From contig NZ_BNGS01000015.1 in assembly GCF_014905555.1 (NCBI RefSeq), positions 1-64,000 on the forward strand: a stretch of 64,000 nucleotides of DNA, given 5' to 3'. Every line of letters starts with the position of its first letter. The first letter of the stretch is position 1. Below the pieces are notes generated by a model that was not told the DNA's origin, ran no database searches, and saw only the letters and a list, made by a program, of their open reading frames with translations. This DNA is from Streptomyces sp. Y2F8-2. GTDB lineage: Bacteria; Actinomycetota; Actinomycetes; Streptomycetales; Streptomycetaceae. A program made the position numbers and the translations under genes. Below, in pieces: positions 44,380 to 52,597 of this stretch.

Positions 44380-46107
44380 GTGAGTACCGCCTACGTGCCG
44401 CACCAGTCACAGCCGCCCGTGCCTGCCTCGAAGCCGACTGCGGCCACGGCCCTGTACGCGAGTGAGCCCACCCGGCTGCTGTGCGCGGGCACCTACCTGG
44501 ATTCCGACTTCCGCCACCGCGTCATCGAGGAGCTGTATCTCAACGAGCAGCGCATCGCGGCCCCTTCGGTCGGCTTCGACGCCGCCCGCGTCCTCGCCCA
44601 CGCCCTGCGCGCCCGCCGCCTGGAGCTGAGCTGGGACCTGGGCATCCTTCTGCTGTGGGTGATCGGTGCGGCACTCAGTGAGGGCCTGCTTCTCTTGTTC
44701 CTTGCCTGCGGGGTGGACCTCGCCATCGCGTCGTGGGTGCGGGGCAGGAGCGAGAACCCGCCGCTGTACCGGCGCTTCCTGGCCTGGCTGCTGCGCTTGC
44801 AGGGGCTGCTCTCCGGAGCGTACTTCCTGGTCCTCACGGTGTCTCTGGCCTTCGGCGTCGGCTCCGACTCCTCATCGGGCGGAGGCGACTACGGCTCGTC
44901 CGGGCCGGACCCCACGTCGGGCAACGCCCTCCTCCCGTCCGGGAGCGACTTCGGTGCCCTGCAGGCGTGGCTGGCGGTGGCCGTGCTGGTGCTCATCGGG
45001 TTCTGCATCGCCGCCCAGCGTGCACAGGTCACCCGCTCGCTGACGCAGGAGCTGCACCCCACGCGCTTCCCGGACGCCGCGGCCGACCCGGCATTCAACT
45101 CGGAGGGCACGCGGTTCCGGCGGATGCTCCAGCGCATCCGCACCGAGCAGCACCAGGCGCTGATCATGTACCACGAGGCGCGTCCGTTCTGCGGCGCGGG
45201 CAGCGCGTACGACCCCTGGGTGCTCGCCGTGGAACTGCGGCCCGACGGGATGCGCAAGCAGCGCCCACTGAGCAACCGGGCCGTCCTGGACACGGTGCGG
45301 CCGCTGCTGGAACAGCTGCGCGAGTCCCCCGAGACCGCCCGGCACACGGTGCGCGACCGGCTGCGCCAGCTGGAGATCGACGAGTGTGTCTTCCTGCCCG
45401 TCGAGGGGCTGATGCACCGCGACGACGTCACCTACAACGCCGAGGAGTTCGAGGCGTTCCGGGCTCAGGCGGTCGAGGAGGGGGCCGAGAAGCGGCGGCA
45501 CTTCCTGCGGGTACGGGTCGGTGGCTGGGACGACGAAGTGGTCGTCAGCGTCTTCGTGCGCGTCCACACCCAGGGCCGGATGCTGATGCTGGAGATCGCC
45601 CCGCACGTGCTCGCCCCGGTCCGGGAGGACTTCAAGGACGCCGACCGGGTCGCCCACCGTTACGCCCACAACAACCGTTTCGGCAAGGCCACTTACGCCG
45701 CTCCCCGGATCGTGCGCTCCGCGGGCGTCGCCATCGGGCACCTGTTGCGGCTGGGCGGCTTCGGCTGGCGTCTGCTGACCGCGGGCAACTCAGGCGCGCT
45801 GCCGGAGGGCCCGGCTGTGTCGGTACGCGAGCTGGGCTCGGCGCCGGAGGGGTCGCTGTTCCAGAAGATGGACGTCGACCGTTACCTGCGCACCATCCAG
45901 GACCGGATCGCGCACGGCGTGCGCACCGCCCTGGCCGAAGCCGGTTACCAGACCGGCGAGTTCGTCCAGAAGATCGTCAACATCAGCAACGGCGGCGTGA
46001 ACATCGACTCGGTGCAGGACTCCACCTTTGCCGTCGGCACCCACGCCACCGCCAGCAGCGGCACCGAGCCGCAGAGAGGAACGGGGAGCGATGACCGACC
46101 CGCGTGA
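44380..46107 (+). CDS. Three-helix membrane protein with C-terminal paired motif
   Basis: The 575-residue protein has a polar N-terminus, three hydrophobic helices (about 82-120, 138-162 and 193-216) and a long cytosolic domain (about 220-520, with QALIMYHEARPFCGAGSAYD and RDDVTYNAEEFEAF). The C-terminus ends in VNIDSVQDSTFAVGTHATA (540-558). No named domain is recognised. GTG 44380 has GGGGGAT just upstream; ATG 44356 is an alternative. It overlaps the next gene, which starts with the same motif, so the two proteins probably interact. Confidence 0.75.
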   Translation: MSTAYVPHQSQPPVPASKPTAATALYASEPTRLLCAGTYLDSDFRHRVIEELYLNEQRIAAPSVGFDAARVLAHALRARRLELSWDLGILLLWVIGAALSEGLLLLFLACGVDLAIASWVRGRSENPPLYRRFLAWLLRLQGLLSGAYFLVLTVSLAFGVGSDSSSGGGDYGSSGPDPTSGNALLPSGSDFGALQAWLAVAVLVLIGFCIAAQRAQVTRSLTQELHPTRFPDAAADPAFNSEGTRFRRMLQRIRTEQHQALIMYHEARPFCGAGSAYDPWVLAVELRPDGMRKQRPLSNRAVLDTVRPLLEQLRESPETARHTVRDRLRQLEIDECVFLPVEGLMHRDDVTYNAEEFEAFRAQAVEEGAEKRRHFLRVRVGGWDDEVVVSVFVRVHTQGRMLMLEIAPHVLAPVREDFKDADRVAHRYAHNNRFGKATYAAPRIVRSAGVAIGHLLRLGGFGWRLLTAGNSGALPEGPAVSVRELGSAPEGSLFQKMDVDRYLRTIQDRIAHGVRTALAEAGYQTGEFVQKIVNISNGGVNIDSVQDSTFAVGTHATASSGTEPQRGTGSDDRPA

Positions 46108-46447
46108 GCCGAACGTGTCCATCGGTGACGTGTCCGGCAGCACGTTCGCCATCGGCAGCCACGCCAGCGCCGTCAGCCACCACGGCGCCGGGCTGCGGAC
46201 CGACGAGGCGACCGAGAAGCTGCTGGCCGCCGTGCGCGAGCTCCGCGCCGACCTGACCCGGGTGCGCGGCACCGAGCAGACCGTCGCGCTGGACGCCGAA
46301 CTCGCCGGCACCGAGGAAGAGATCACCAGCACGGGTCAGGCCGGCCCGACCCGGCGTGAGCGCCTGCGCCGGCTGCTGGACGACTCCCAGTCCTTGCTGA
46401 ACGTCCTTGCCTCCGCGGGTGCGGTGGCGGGGCTGCTGGCCCAGTGA
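46091..46447 (+). CDS. Small helical protein with N-terminal paired motif
   Basis: The 118-residue protein begins with VSIGDVSGSTFAIGSHASA (9-27), matching the C-terminal motif of the upstream protein at 11 of 19 positions. A coiled-coil-like helix pair follows (about 36-105) and then a short hydrophobic end (LLNVLASAGAVAGLLAQ). The gene overlaps the upstream gene by 17 bp. Small motif-helix proteins next to large partners are typical of signalling pairs that seed amyloid-like assembly, but that is an inference here. Confidence 0.7.
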   Translation: MTDPREPNVSIGDVSGSTFAIGSHASAVSHHGAGLRTDEATEKLLAAVRELRADLTRVRGTEQTVALDAELAGTEEEITSTGQAGPTRRERLRRLLDDSQSLLNVLASAGAVAGLLAQ

Positions 46448-46454
46448 GCGTGCG

Positions 46455-47330
46455 ATGAACCGGGGCCAGCGGTACTGGAACGAGGACTCCCAGCGCTGGG
46501 AGTACGACACGACGCGTCCTTCCCCTCCCACCGCGCCGCCGGTGCCGGCCCGCCCGGAGAACCCGCCCCCGGTGCCCCCGGGACGGCCCGATGCCGGGTG
46601 GCAGGAGGCCACGGTGCTCGCGCCGCAGGCCCCACAGCCGTCCGGCAACCGGAGTGCCTTGTGGTGGAAGGTTGTGGCGGGCGTCGCGATGGTCGGCCTC
46701 GGGTCGGCTTTCGCCGTGGTGAAGCTGGCCGGCGGCGACGGTGCGGCAACGGTCCGTGCGACGGCGAGCCCCTCGCCACTCGCAAGCGGCTCGGCGTTCT
46801 CGAACCCGGCCACGGGCGGTTCGAGCCCCGGCGACTCGGCCTCCGCCTCCCTGTCGGCGGAGGCGTCAGGCCCGCCCGAGGGCTATCACAGCGTGGACGA
46901 CCCCGACGGCTTCACCATGGCCGTACCGGACGGCTGGCAGCGCAGCGTCCGCTCGAACGGCATCTTCTACGCCACGGACGGCGACCGCAGGCTTCTCCAG
47001 GTCTTCGTCGTCACGGAGGCCGGGATGTCGGCCTACGACGCGGTCAGCAAGTCCTCCGAGAATCTCGCGGGCCAGCCCGGGTACGAGGAGGTGAGCTTGG
47101 ACCGCGCTCCCGACACGGGCGGCGCGTCCCGTGCGGTGGGGGACGACGTGGCCCGGCTGGTCTATGCCTACGACAGCGTGAAACAGGGGGAGCGCCGAAA
47201 GGTGGTGGAGTACGCCTTCACCGCCGACAACGGCAAGTTGTACGCGGTTCTGGCGGCCGGCCCGGCTGCCCAGTGGCCGCAGCAGCAGCGGGACGCCGAC
47301 ACGGCCTTGCAGTTCTTCGCGACCCGCTGA
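46455..47330 (+). CDS. Single-pass membrane protein with extracytoplasmic domain
   Basis: The 291-residue protein has a Pro-rich N-terminus (about 15-65), one membrane helix (about 70-92), a Ser/Ala/Gly linker, and a C-terminal domain. This domain starts PEGYHSVDDPDGFTMAVPDGWQRS and resembles the extracytoplasmic module often found with actinobacterial kinases and lipoproteins. It starts 7 bp after the small helical gene, so the three genes form one operon. Confidence 0.72.
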   Translation: MNRGQRYWNEDSQRWEYDTTRPSPPTAPPVPARPENPPPVPPGRPDAGWQEATVLAPQAPQPSGNRSALWWKVVAGVAMVGLGSAFAVVKLAGGDGAATVRATASPSPLASGSAFSNPATGGSSPGDSASASLSAEASGPPEGYHSVDDPDGFTMAVPDGWQRSVRSNGIFYATDGDRRLLQVFVVTEAGMSAYDAVSKSSENLAGQPGYEEVSLDRAPDTGGASRAVGDDVARLVYAYDSVKQGERRKVVEYAFTADNGKLYAVLAAGPAAQWPQQQRDADTALQFFATR

Positions 47331-47509
47331 CTTACGGCTCGCTGATTTTCAGGCTCTTGCGGTCCCTGATGTCGCCGCCGAGATGGGCGTCTTCCGCACC
47401 ACAGCGCACACGGCGGTCGGCGAAGCCGCGCAAGCCAGTGGTGTCGTCGCCGTCGCCGAGGCACTCGGTCCGGCTGCCGTTCAGGGCGACATGACGGCAG
47501 TGCGCCGGA

Positions 47510-48079
47510 TCAGCGCCGGGCACGGGCCTGCCGCCTCTCCTGGAGGACCGCGATCGTATGCGTGCACCAGTCGCGGTTTTCCTGCTCGAAGGCCAGGCCG
47601 CGCAGGCAGGTCAGGTACGGGCCGATGCGGTCGCCGTGGCGGAGGAACTCCTTCTCCGTAAGGTCGCCCCGCAGGCGGCGCAGCAGTGCGCCGAAGAGGT
47701 CGATCTTGGCCTGGGCGACGGTGGCGCGTTCGGCCAGCTCGGCGATCAGGGCGTCGGTGTCGACGCGGTCGGCGGCCTGGACCTTGACGAGCAGGTCGTC
47801 GCGAATGAAGGCCGGTTTGGCGGAGGCGGCCGTGAAGTTCTCCAGCTCGGCCAGGCCGGCGTCGGTCACGTGGAACAGCCGCTTGTTCGGCCGGCTCTCC
47901 TGCACCACCTCCCGACCCGCGACCAGCCCTTCCTTCTCGAGCCGGGTCAGCTCGGCGTAGAGCTGCTGAGGCTGGGCGTACCAGAAGTTGGCCACACCGA
48001 CGTCGAACGCCTTGGCCAGCTGGTAGCCGCTGAGCTCGCCGTCGAGCAGCGCCGCCAGCACGGCGTGCCGTAGTGCCAT
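47510..48079 (-). CDS. PadR-family transcription regulator
   Basis: The 189-residue protein has the PadR winged helix (LRHAVLAALLDGELSGYQLAKAFD, FWYAQPQQLYAELTRLEKEGLV, RLFHVTDAGLAEL) and a helical C-terminal dimerisation region. ATG 48079 starts the domain. An operator-like repeat lies in the divergent region to the SnoaL gene at 48175, its likely target. Confidence 0.9.
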   Translation of the reverse strand: MALRHAVLAALLDGELSGYQLAKAFDVGVANFWYAQPQQLYAELTRLEKEGLVAGREVVQESRPNKRLFHVTDAGLAELENFTAASAKPAFIRDDLLVKVQAADRVDTDALIAELAERATVAQAKIDLFGALLRRLRGDLTEKEFLRHGDRIGPYLTCLRGLAFEQENRDWCTHTIAVLQERRQARARR

Positions 48080-48125
48080 GGAGTCGCTCCCCACATACCT
48101 CTGTCGCTGTACCAGTCGCTCATGA

Positions 48126-48159
48126 TAGTCATAAAAATGACTAATCACGTTCATGACTA
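48126..48159. promoter_or_regulatory. PadR operator-like inverted repeat
   Basis: TAGTCAT-AAAA-ATGACTA (48126-48143) is a perfect palindrome with 7-base arms, and a third ATGACTA half-site follows at 48153-48159. It lies between the divergent PadR and SnoaL genes, in an A+T-rich patch unusual for this DNA. ATGAC/GTCAT half-sites are typical for PadR proteins. Confidence 0.65.
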
Positions 48160-48174
48160 TGGAGGTGTGGGCCC

Positions 48175-48606
48175 GTGAACGCCGCAGCCCGTTTCCGCGC
48201 AGCCGTCGACAACCAGGACCTCGCGGCCCTGGACGACCTGTTCACCGACGACATCCGCTTCTACAGCCCCGTGAAGTTCACGCCCTTCGAGGGCAAGCCG
48301 ATGGTGATGGGACTTTTCGGGGTCCTGCTGCGCACCTTCGAGGACTTCCGGTACATCGGCGACCATGTCGGCACCGCGCAGACCAGCACCGACGCCAGTA
48401 CCGCGCCGTCCACAGTGCTGCTCTTCCGCGCCAAGGCGGGCGGCAAGGAGATCCACGGCATCGACCTGCTGCATTTCGATGACGACGGCCGGATCAAGGA
48501 GTTCACCGTCATGGTCCGCCCCCAGTCCGCCGTGCACGCCCTCAGCGAGGCCGTCCTGGCCGGCCTGGTCGCAGACGGCTTGGTCCCCGCCCCCACCCAT
48601 CCGTAG
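48175..48606 (+). CDS. SnoaL/NTF2-like protein
   Basis: The 143-residue protein has the NTF2-like cone: ARFRAAVDNQDLAALDDLFTDD, RFYSPVKFTPFEGKPMVMGLFGVL, and IHGIDLLHFDDDGRIKEFTVMVRP. Functions range from polyketide cyclases to dehydratases and binding proteins. GTG 48175 has GGAGG nine bases upstream. It is divergent from padR. Confidence 0.85.
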   Translation: MNAAARFRAAVDNQDLAALDDLFTDDIRFYSPVKFTPFEGKPMVMGLFGVLLRTFEDFRYIGDHVGTAQTSTDASTAPSTVLLFRAKAGGKEIHGIDLLHFDDDGRIKEFTVMVRPQSAVHALSEAVLAGLVADGLVPAPTHP

Positions 48607-48819
48607 ACGACCACGGGCCTGAGGCCGTCTGCCCGGACCCGGCCGCCGGCCCCACGGCGGTGGCGATCGCATGAGGGGCTGTGCGAGCCGGTGCTGCGCT
48701 CCCACGACATCGACTCCAGAGGTTGACGATGTCGCCGTCCGGGTACTACAGCCACGGGCCCGTGCCCGGGTCAGACGTACGTCGAGCTGATCGGCGGCCC
48801 GCTGGGCGGGCTGTGTGGT

Positions 48820-49605
48820 TCAGCGCTTCCGCGGCGAGGCCGCCGCCCGGTTCGTGGACTGCTGTGCCCAGACGGTCTTTCCCCCTTCGTGGTAGCGGGT
48901 GCCCCAGTGATCGGCGAGGCTGGCGATGATGAACAGCCCACGTCCGCGCTCGTCGACAATGCGGGCGTGCTTGACGTGGGGGGCACTGGGCACTGCGTCC
49001 CTGACCTCACAGGTGAGCACCTGGTCGTGGATGAGGCGCAATTGAAGGGGTGGGGACCCGTAGCGGACGGCGCTGCCGACGAGTTCGCTGGCGATGAGCT
49101 CGGTGGTGAAGGCGGTCTCCTCGTCGATGTTCCAGGTCGCGAGCCGGTCACGTACTGCGGCGCGCGCGAGGGGTGCGGCCTCCGGGCCGGCCGGGAGGGG
49201 GCAGGTGAGGACGTTGTCCGTCGGGATGGCTTGGACGCGGGCGAGGAGCATGAGGGTCTCGCCTGCCGGCCGGCTGTTCGTCAGCGCGTAGGCGATGTGG
49301 TCGCACAGGTCGGACAAGGTCCGGTCTCTGCTCTCATCGAGTAGCGAGCGCAGTGGCGCGGACGGCGTGAGCACTTTCTCGGCCAGGGAGGCTGTGCTGA
49401 TGGCAAGAGTGCTTCCCGCCGGGAGGTCGACGGTGGTGGCGGGGAAGGGGGCGTTGCCGGTGTCGGCGAGCGGCGGGCCCGCCGGGACGGGGAGGGCGGT
49501 CGATGTGCCGCACAACGACGAGTGGGCTGCCTCGCACCAACCAGCCACCGATCGGCGCAACGTCGGGGTCCCTTCTGCGGAGATCTGCGTCCCGTGACCG
49601 CACAC
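48820..49605 (-). pseudogene. 5'-truncated SpoIIE-type phosphatase fused to GHKL ATPase domain
   Basis: The frame begins in unrelated sequence, then gives the distal PP2C domain (PVPAGPPLADTGNAPF, ATTVDLPAGSTLAISTASL, RDRTLSDLCDHI). A GHKL ATPase follows (ELIASELVGSAVRYGSPPLQLRLI, DERGRGLFIIASLADHWGTRY). The catalytic first half of PP2C and any PAS/GAF domains are missing. Another frame just upstream reads SPLVVVRHIDRP, expected before this region, so a frameshift lies near 49480. The ATPase half could still fold. Confidence 0.65.
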
Positions 49606-49990
49606 GTCGCGGGGGAGTCGTGTGGGAAGTGTTGCGGGAGACGCCCCGTACGGCTCAGCAAGATCCTTCGCCGACAGCAGCAGCGCGAAGCACGAGCGCA
49701 GAACCCCTCGTTGGTGTTCCTGGTGGGGTTCGGGGCCGGTGGCCGTGACGTCCGCGCCGGACCCGTCCGGTACCCGCTCTCACACGCCTGCCGGGCGGTC
49801 GTACCGCAGCAGGCCGGGAAGTCTGCACGGGCGGTATCAGGTATGTGGGCGTCGTGGCGCTAGGGTTGTGGCTGCCGGGGTACCACAAGGAGGGACCGCA
49901 GGTGGTTGGTGTCGTTGGTGCCGCATCGTCTTGCGAGCGCGGCACCGGCCCTGTCCGGGTCCCCGGCAGTGTTCCCGAAACGAAGGTGCC
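49606..49990 (+). other. Intergenic region upstream of the MerR gene
   Basis: No gene is supported. It is probably the promoter region of the MerR-like gene; no clear -35/-10 pair was fixed. Confidence 0.4.
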
Positions 49991-50353
49991 ATGCCCGCCG
50001 AGAACTCGCCCGCCGGTAACCTCGACGACGAGGACTACCCCGCCTACACCATGGGTCGCGCTGCCGACGTCCTCGGCATCACGCCCGCCTTTCTCCGGGC
50101 CGTCGGTGAGGCCAAGCTGATCACTCCGCGGCGCTCGGAGGGCGGCCACCGCCGTTACTCCCGCCACCAGTTGCGTCTCGTCGCCCGCGCCCGCGAGCTC
50201 GTCGACCAGGGAACTCCCGTCGAGGCCGCGTGCCGCATCATCAGCCTTGAAGACCAGCTGGAAGAGGCCCGGCGCCTGAACGAGGAGATGCGCCGCATGC
50301 TGGGCGGCTCCGGTATGGGTGACAACCGTGAGCTGAACAGTCCGCGTGAGTGA
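49991..50353 (+). CDS. MerR-family regulator
   Basis: The 120-residue protein has a MerR winged-helix domain (YTMGRAADVLGITPAFLRAVGEAKLI, GGHRRYSRHQLRLVARARELVDQG) followed by a short coiled coil and no ligand domain. GAAGG lies just before ATG 49991. It stands directly ahead of a cspA-type gene, an arrangement seen repeatedly in Streptomyces, and may control it. Confidence 0.88.
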   Translation: MPAENSPAGNLDDEDYPAYTMGRAADVLGITPAFLRAVGEAKLITPRRSEGGHRRYSRHQLRLVARARELVDQGTPVEAACRIISLEDQLEEARRLNEEMRRMLGGSGMGDNRELNSPRE

Positions 50354-50624
50354 ATATCTGTCACCGCCGTTGCAGAATTACCCACCGGATCGCGAAAGCC
50401 TCTTCATCTCCGCGGGTACGGAATACTGTCCCCGCTGGGTCAGGATGGAAGAAGGCGCGGGCATTCCGCGTGCGCCTGTGTTAACGTGACAGCAGTTGCG
50501 GCTTTGGTTGCCGGAGTTTTTCTATGAGAACCCTCCAGGTTTTCCGGCACTCCGGATGGTGATCATCGCGGCGACTCGGGTCTGCGCAGTGCGGATCCCG
50601 GCATTCGCCTAGGGAGTATCGAAT
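50354..50624 (+). promoter_or_regulatory. Long 5' region of the third csp gene
   Basis: The 271 bases between the MerR stop and the CspA start hold no gene. They include a moderately A+T-rich patch near 50475-50525, the likely promoter, and G+C-rich pairing stretches that could fold as a cold-shock leader. Nothing can be fixed as a -35/-10 pair with confidence. Confidence 0.4.
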
Positions 50625-50828
50625 ATGGCATCTGGCACCGTGAAGTGGTTCAACGCGGAAAAGGGCTTCGGCTTCATCGAGCAGGACGGCGGCGGCGCCG
50701 ACGTGTTCGCGCACTACTCGAACATCGCCACCTCCGGCTTCCGCGAGCTTCAGGAGGGCCAGAAGGTGACCTTCGACGTGACACAGGGCCAGAAGGGCCC
50801 GCAGGCGGAGAACATCGTTCCTGCCTGA
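50625..50828 (+). CDS. CspA-family cold shock protein (third paralogue)
   Basis: The 67-residue protein has KWFNAEKGFGFIEQDGG, DVFAHYSNI and PQAENIVPA. It is nearest to the copy at 29619. GGGAGTA lies seven bases before ATG 50625. A 13-bp terminator follows. Confidence 0.97.
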   Translation: MASGTVKWFNAEKGFGFIEQDGGGADVFAHYSNIATSGFRELQEGQKVTFDVTQGQKGPQAENIVPA

Positions 50829-50850
50829 CGCTGACACGCGTATGACGTGG

Positions 50851-50883
50851 CTGGGGCCCGCGCTCTCAAGGCGCGGGCCCCAG
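50851..50883 (+). terminator. Intrinsic terminator after csp
   Basis: CTGGGGCCCGCGC (50851-50863) and GCGCGGGCCCCAG (50871-50883) form a perfect 13-bp stem with a 7-base loop, followed by TCTGTTT, 22 bases after the stop. Confidence 0.87.
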
Positions 50884-51290
50884 TCTGTTTACCCCTCATT
50901 TTTCACGTCCCCGCCTTTCCGGTTTTCCCTGCGGTTCATTCTTGCGACTTCTGCCGCGGTTCCTCGTCGCCGAATGGAATTCCTCGATGCGTGCCGCGCG
51001 CATCTGGAGGTGACGCCGCGACCGCTCGCATCAGGCCGGTCGAGGTGACTGCTCGGCCGAAGTGCCGGGTGAAGAACCTGAACGCGCTGACGGCCCTGAA
51101 CCTGGGCAGCTCCTTGTGTGTGCCCGCGTTGGCGTGCAACGTCTGCTCCTTCGAGGCGAAGGCGTCGAACAGTCACCTGGTGCCCGTCAGCCCCGGCAGC
51201 ACTGCGTCGCCTGACCGCGACGGCCCGCCGAACGACCGAGTCGAGCACGCTGCCGTCACCGACGTGCGTCGCCCGCGCCGACGTTTGCCC
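50884..51290. other. Intergenic region, no supported gene
   Basis: About 400 bases after the csp terminator. Frames are open by composition, but no family match or ribosome binding site was recognised. Confidence 0.4.
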
Positions 51291-51566
51291 TCAGGCCGAG
51301 AGTGCCGACTCCTGCCAGTCCGGATCGTGTGCGCAGGCGGCCGCCAGCTCGTCCAGGGAGACCTGGAGGGCGGCGGCCAGAGCCGCGACGGTGAAGAAGG
51401 CTGGTGTGGGAGCCCTGCCTGTCTCGATCTTGCGCAGCGTCTCTGCAGAGACTCCTGCCGCAGCCGCCACCTCCGTCATGCTCCGGTCGCCGCGCGCCTG
51501 ACGCAGCAGCGCGCCGAACCGCTCGCCGCGTTCTCGTTCCCACGGGGTCAGTGGAGTCCTCACCAT
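51291..51566 (-). CDS. Small XRE-family HTH regulator
   Basis: The 91-residue protein is a single helix-turn-helix domain (RFGALLRQARGDRSMTEVAAAAGVSAETLRKIETGR, in parts) with two C-terminal helices. ATG 51566 lies seven bases after a TAGTAT box, so it may be leaderless. It is divergent from the methionine aminopeptidase gene, with a shared palindrome between them. Confidence 0.85.
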   Translation of the reverse strand: MVRTPLTPWERERGERFGALLRQARGDRSMTEVAAAAGVSAETLRKIETGRAPTPAFFTVAALAAALQVSLDELAAACAHDPDWQESALSA

Positions 51567-51573
51567 GACCGTG

Positions 51574-51595
51574 ATACTAATACCGGTATAAGTAT
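51574..51595. promoter_or_regulatory. 22-bp palindromic operator between XRE and MAP genes
   Basis: ATACTAATACC (51574-51584) and GGTATAAGTAT (51585-51595) match at 10 of 11 arm positions with no spacer. TAGTAT on the minus strand and TATAAG on the plus strand, both -10-like, lie inside it. A bound XRE dimer would control both directions. It is much richer in A+T than its surroundings. Confidence 0.68.
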
Positions 51596-51625
51596 TGGGT
51601 CATCTTGGGTGGGGAGTCACAGCAC

Positions 51626-52393
51626 ATGGTGGAGATCAAGACCGATGCCGCGCTGGACGCGATGCGGGAAGCCGGACGCGTGGTGGCCCGGGCTCTGGCC
51701 GCCGCCCGGGAGGCAGCCCGGGTAGGGGTGTCCCTGCGGGAACTCGACGAGGCGGCCCGCGCCGTCCTGGCCGAGGCCGGAGCCCGATCGCCCTTCCTCG
51801 GATACCGGCCGTCCTTCGCCCCCACCCCCTTCCCCGCGGTGATCTGCACCTCGGTCAACGACGCCGTGGTCCACGGCATCCCCACCGACTACCGTCTGAG
51901 GGACGGCGATCTGGTGAGCATCGACTGCGGCGCCCAGCTCGACGGCTGGACGGGCGACGCCGCCATCACCTTCACCGTCGGAACCCCGCGCCCCGCCGAC
52001 GTGGACCTGATCGACGCCACCCGGCAGGCCCTGGACGCCGGCATCGCCGCCGCCCGAGTGGGCGGCCGCATCGGCGACATCTCACACGCCATCGGCGCGG
52101 TCGCCCACAAGGCCCGCTGCGGGATGCCCACCGACTTCGGCGGCCACGGCATCGGCCGCCGTATGCACGAAGACCCCCACGTGCCCAACCGGGGCCGCCC
52201 CGGCCGCGGTTTCCCCCTCCGCCATGGCTTGGTCCTCGCCATCGAACCCATGCTCATGGCCGGGGGACAGGACACCTACCGCACCGATGCGGACGGCTGG
52301 ACCCTGCGCACCACCGACGGCAGCAGGGCCGCCCACATCGAGCACACCGTCGCCATCACCGACCAGGGCCCCCGCATCCTCACCCTGCCCTGA
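51626..52393 (+). CDS. map: Type I methionine aminopeptidase
   Basis: The 255-residue protein has the pita-bread metal ligands: D in SIDCGAQLDGWTGDAAITF (two Asp), H in GHGIGRRMHEDPHVPN, E in AIEPMLMAGG and E in HIEHTVAI. TSVNDAVVHGIP is the N-terminal signature. It removes initiator Met from nascent proteins. It is an extra copy by position, since the housekeeping gene normally lies near secY/adk. ATG 51626 has GGGGAG nine bases upstream. Confidence 0.93.
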   Translation: MVEIKTDAALDAMREAGRVVARALAAAREAARVGVSLRELDEAARAVLAEAGARSPFLGYRPSFAPTPFPAVICTSVNDAVVHGIPTDYRLRDGDLVSIDCGAQLDGWTGDAAITFTVGTPRPADVDLIDATRQALDAGIAAARVGGRIGDISHAIGAVAHKARCGMPTDFGGHGIGRRMHEDPHVPNRGRPGRGFPLRHGLVLAIEPMLMAGGQDTYRTDADGWTLRTTDGSRAAHIEHTVAITDQGPRILTLP

Positions 52394-52597
52394 CCCCCGC
52401 ACCCACCAGCGGACGGGCCCGTGGCCTCCGCCCCCCAGCCGGACGGGACGGAAGCGGGCGCGCCGCACCGCGGGCAGGCACCGTTCGCCACGTCTCGAAC
52501 GACAGGGTGCGGCACGCCGAGTCGGGGCCCGGCACGGCCGTGCACACCGGGGGACCGGATCGTCGTGCTGTCCGAGGAGGCGGGTCACATCCCCGCG

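Noticed and set aside
48773..48815. Short TYVELIGGPLGGL reading on the plus strand
   Set aside because: It resembles a small actinobacterial protein family, but only 14 codons survive, too little for a feature call.
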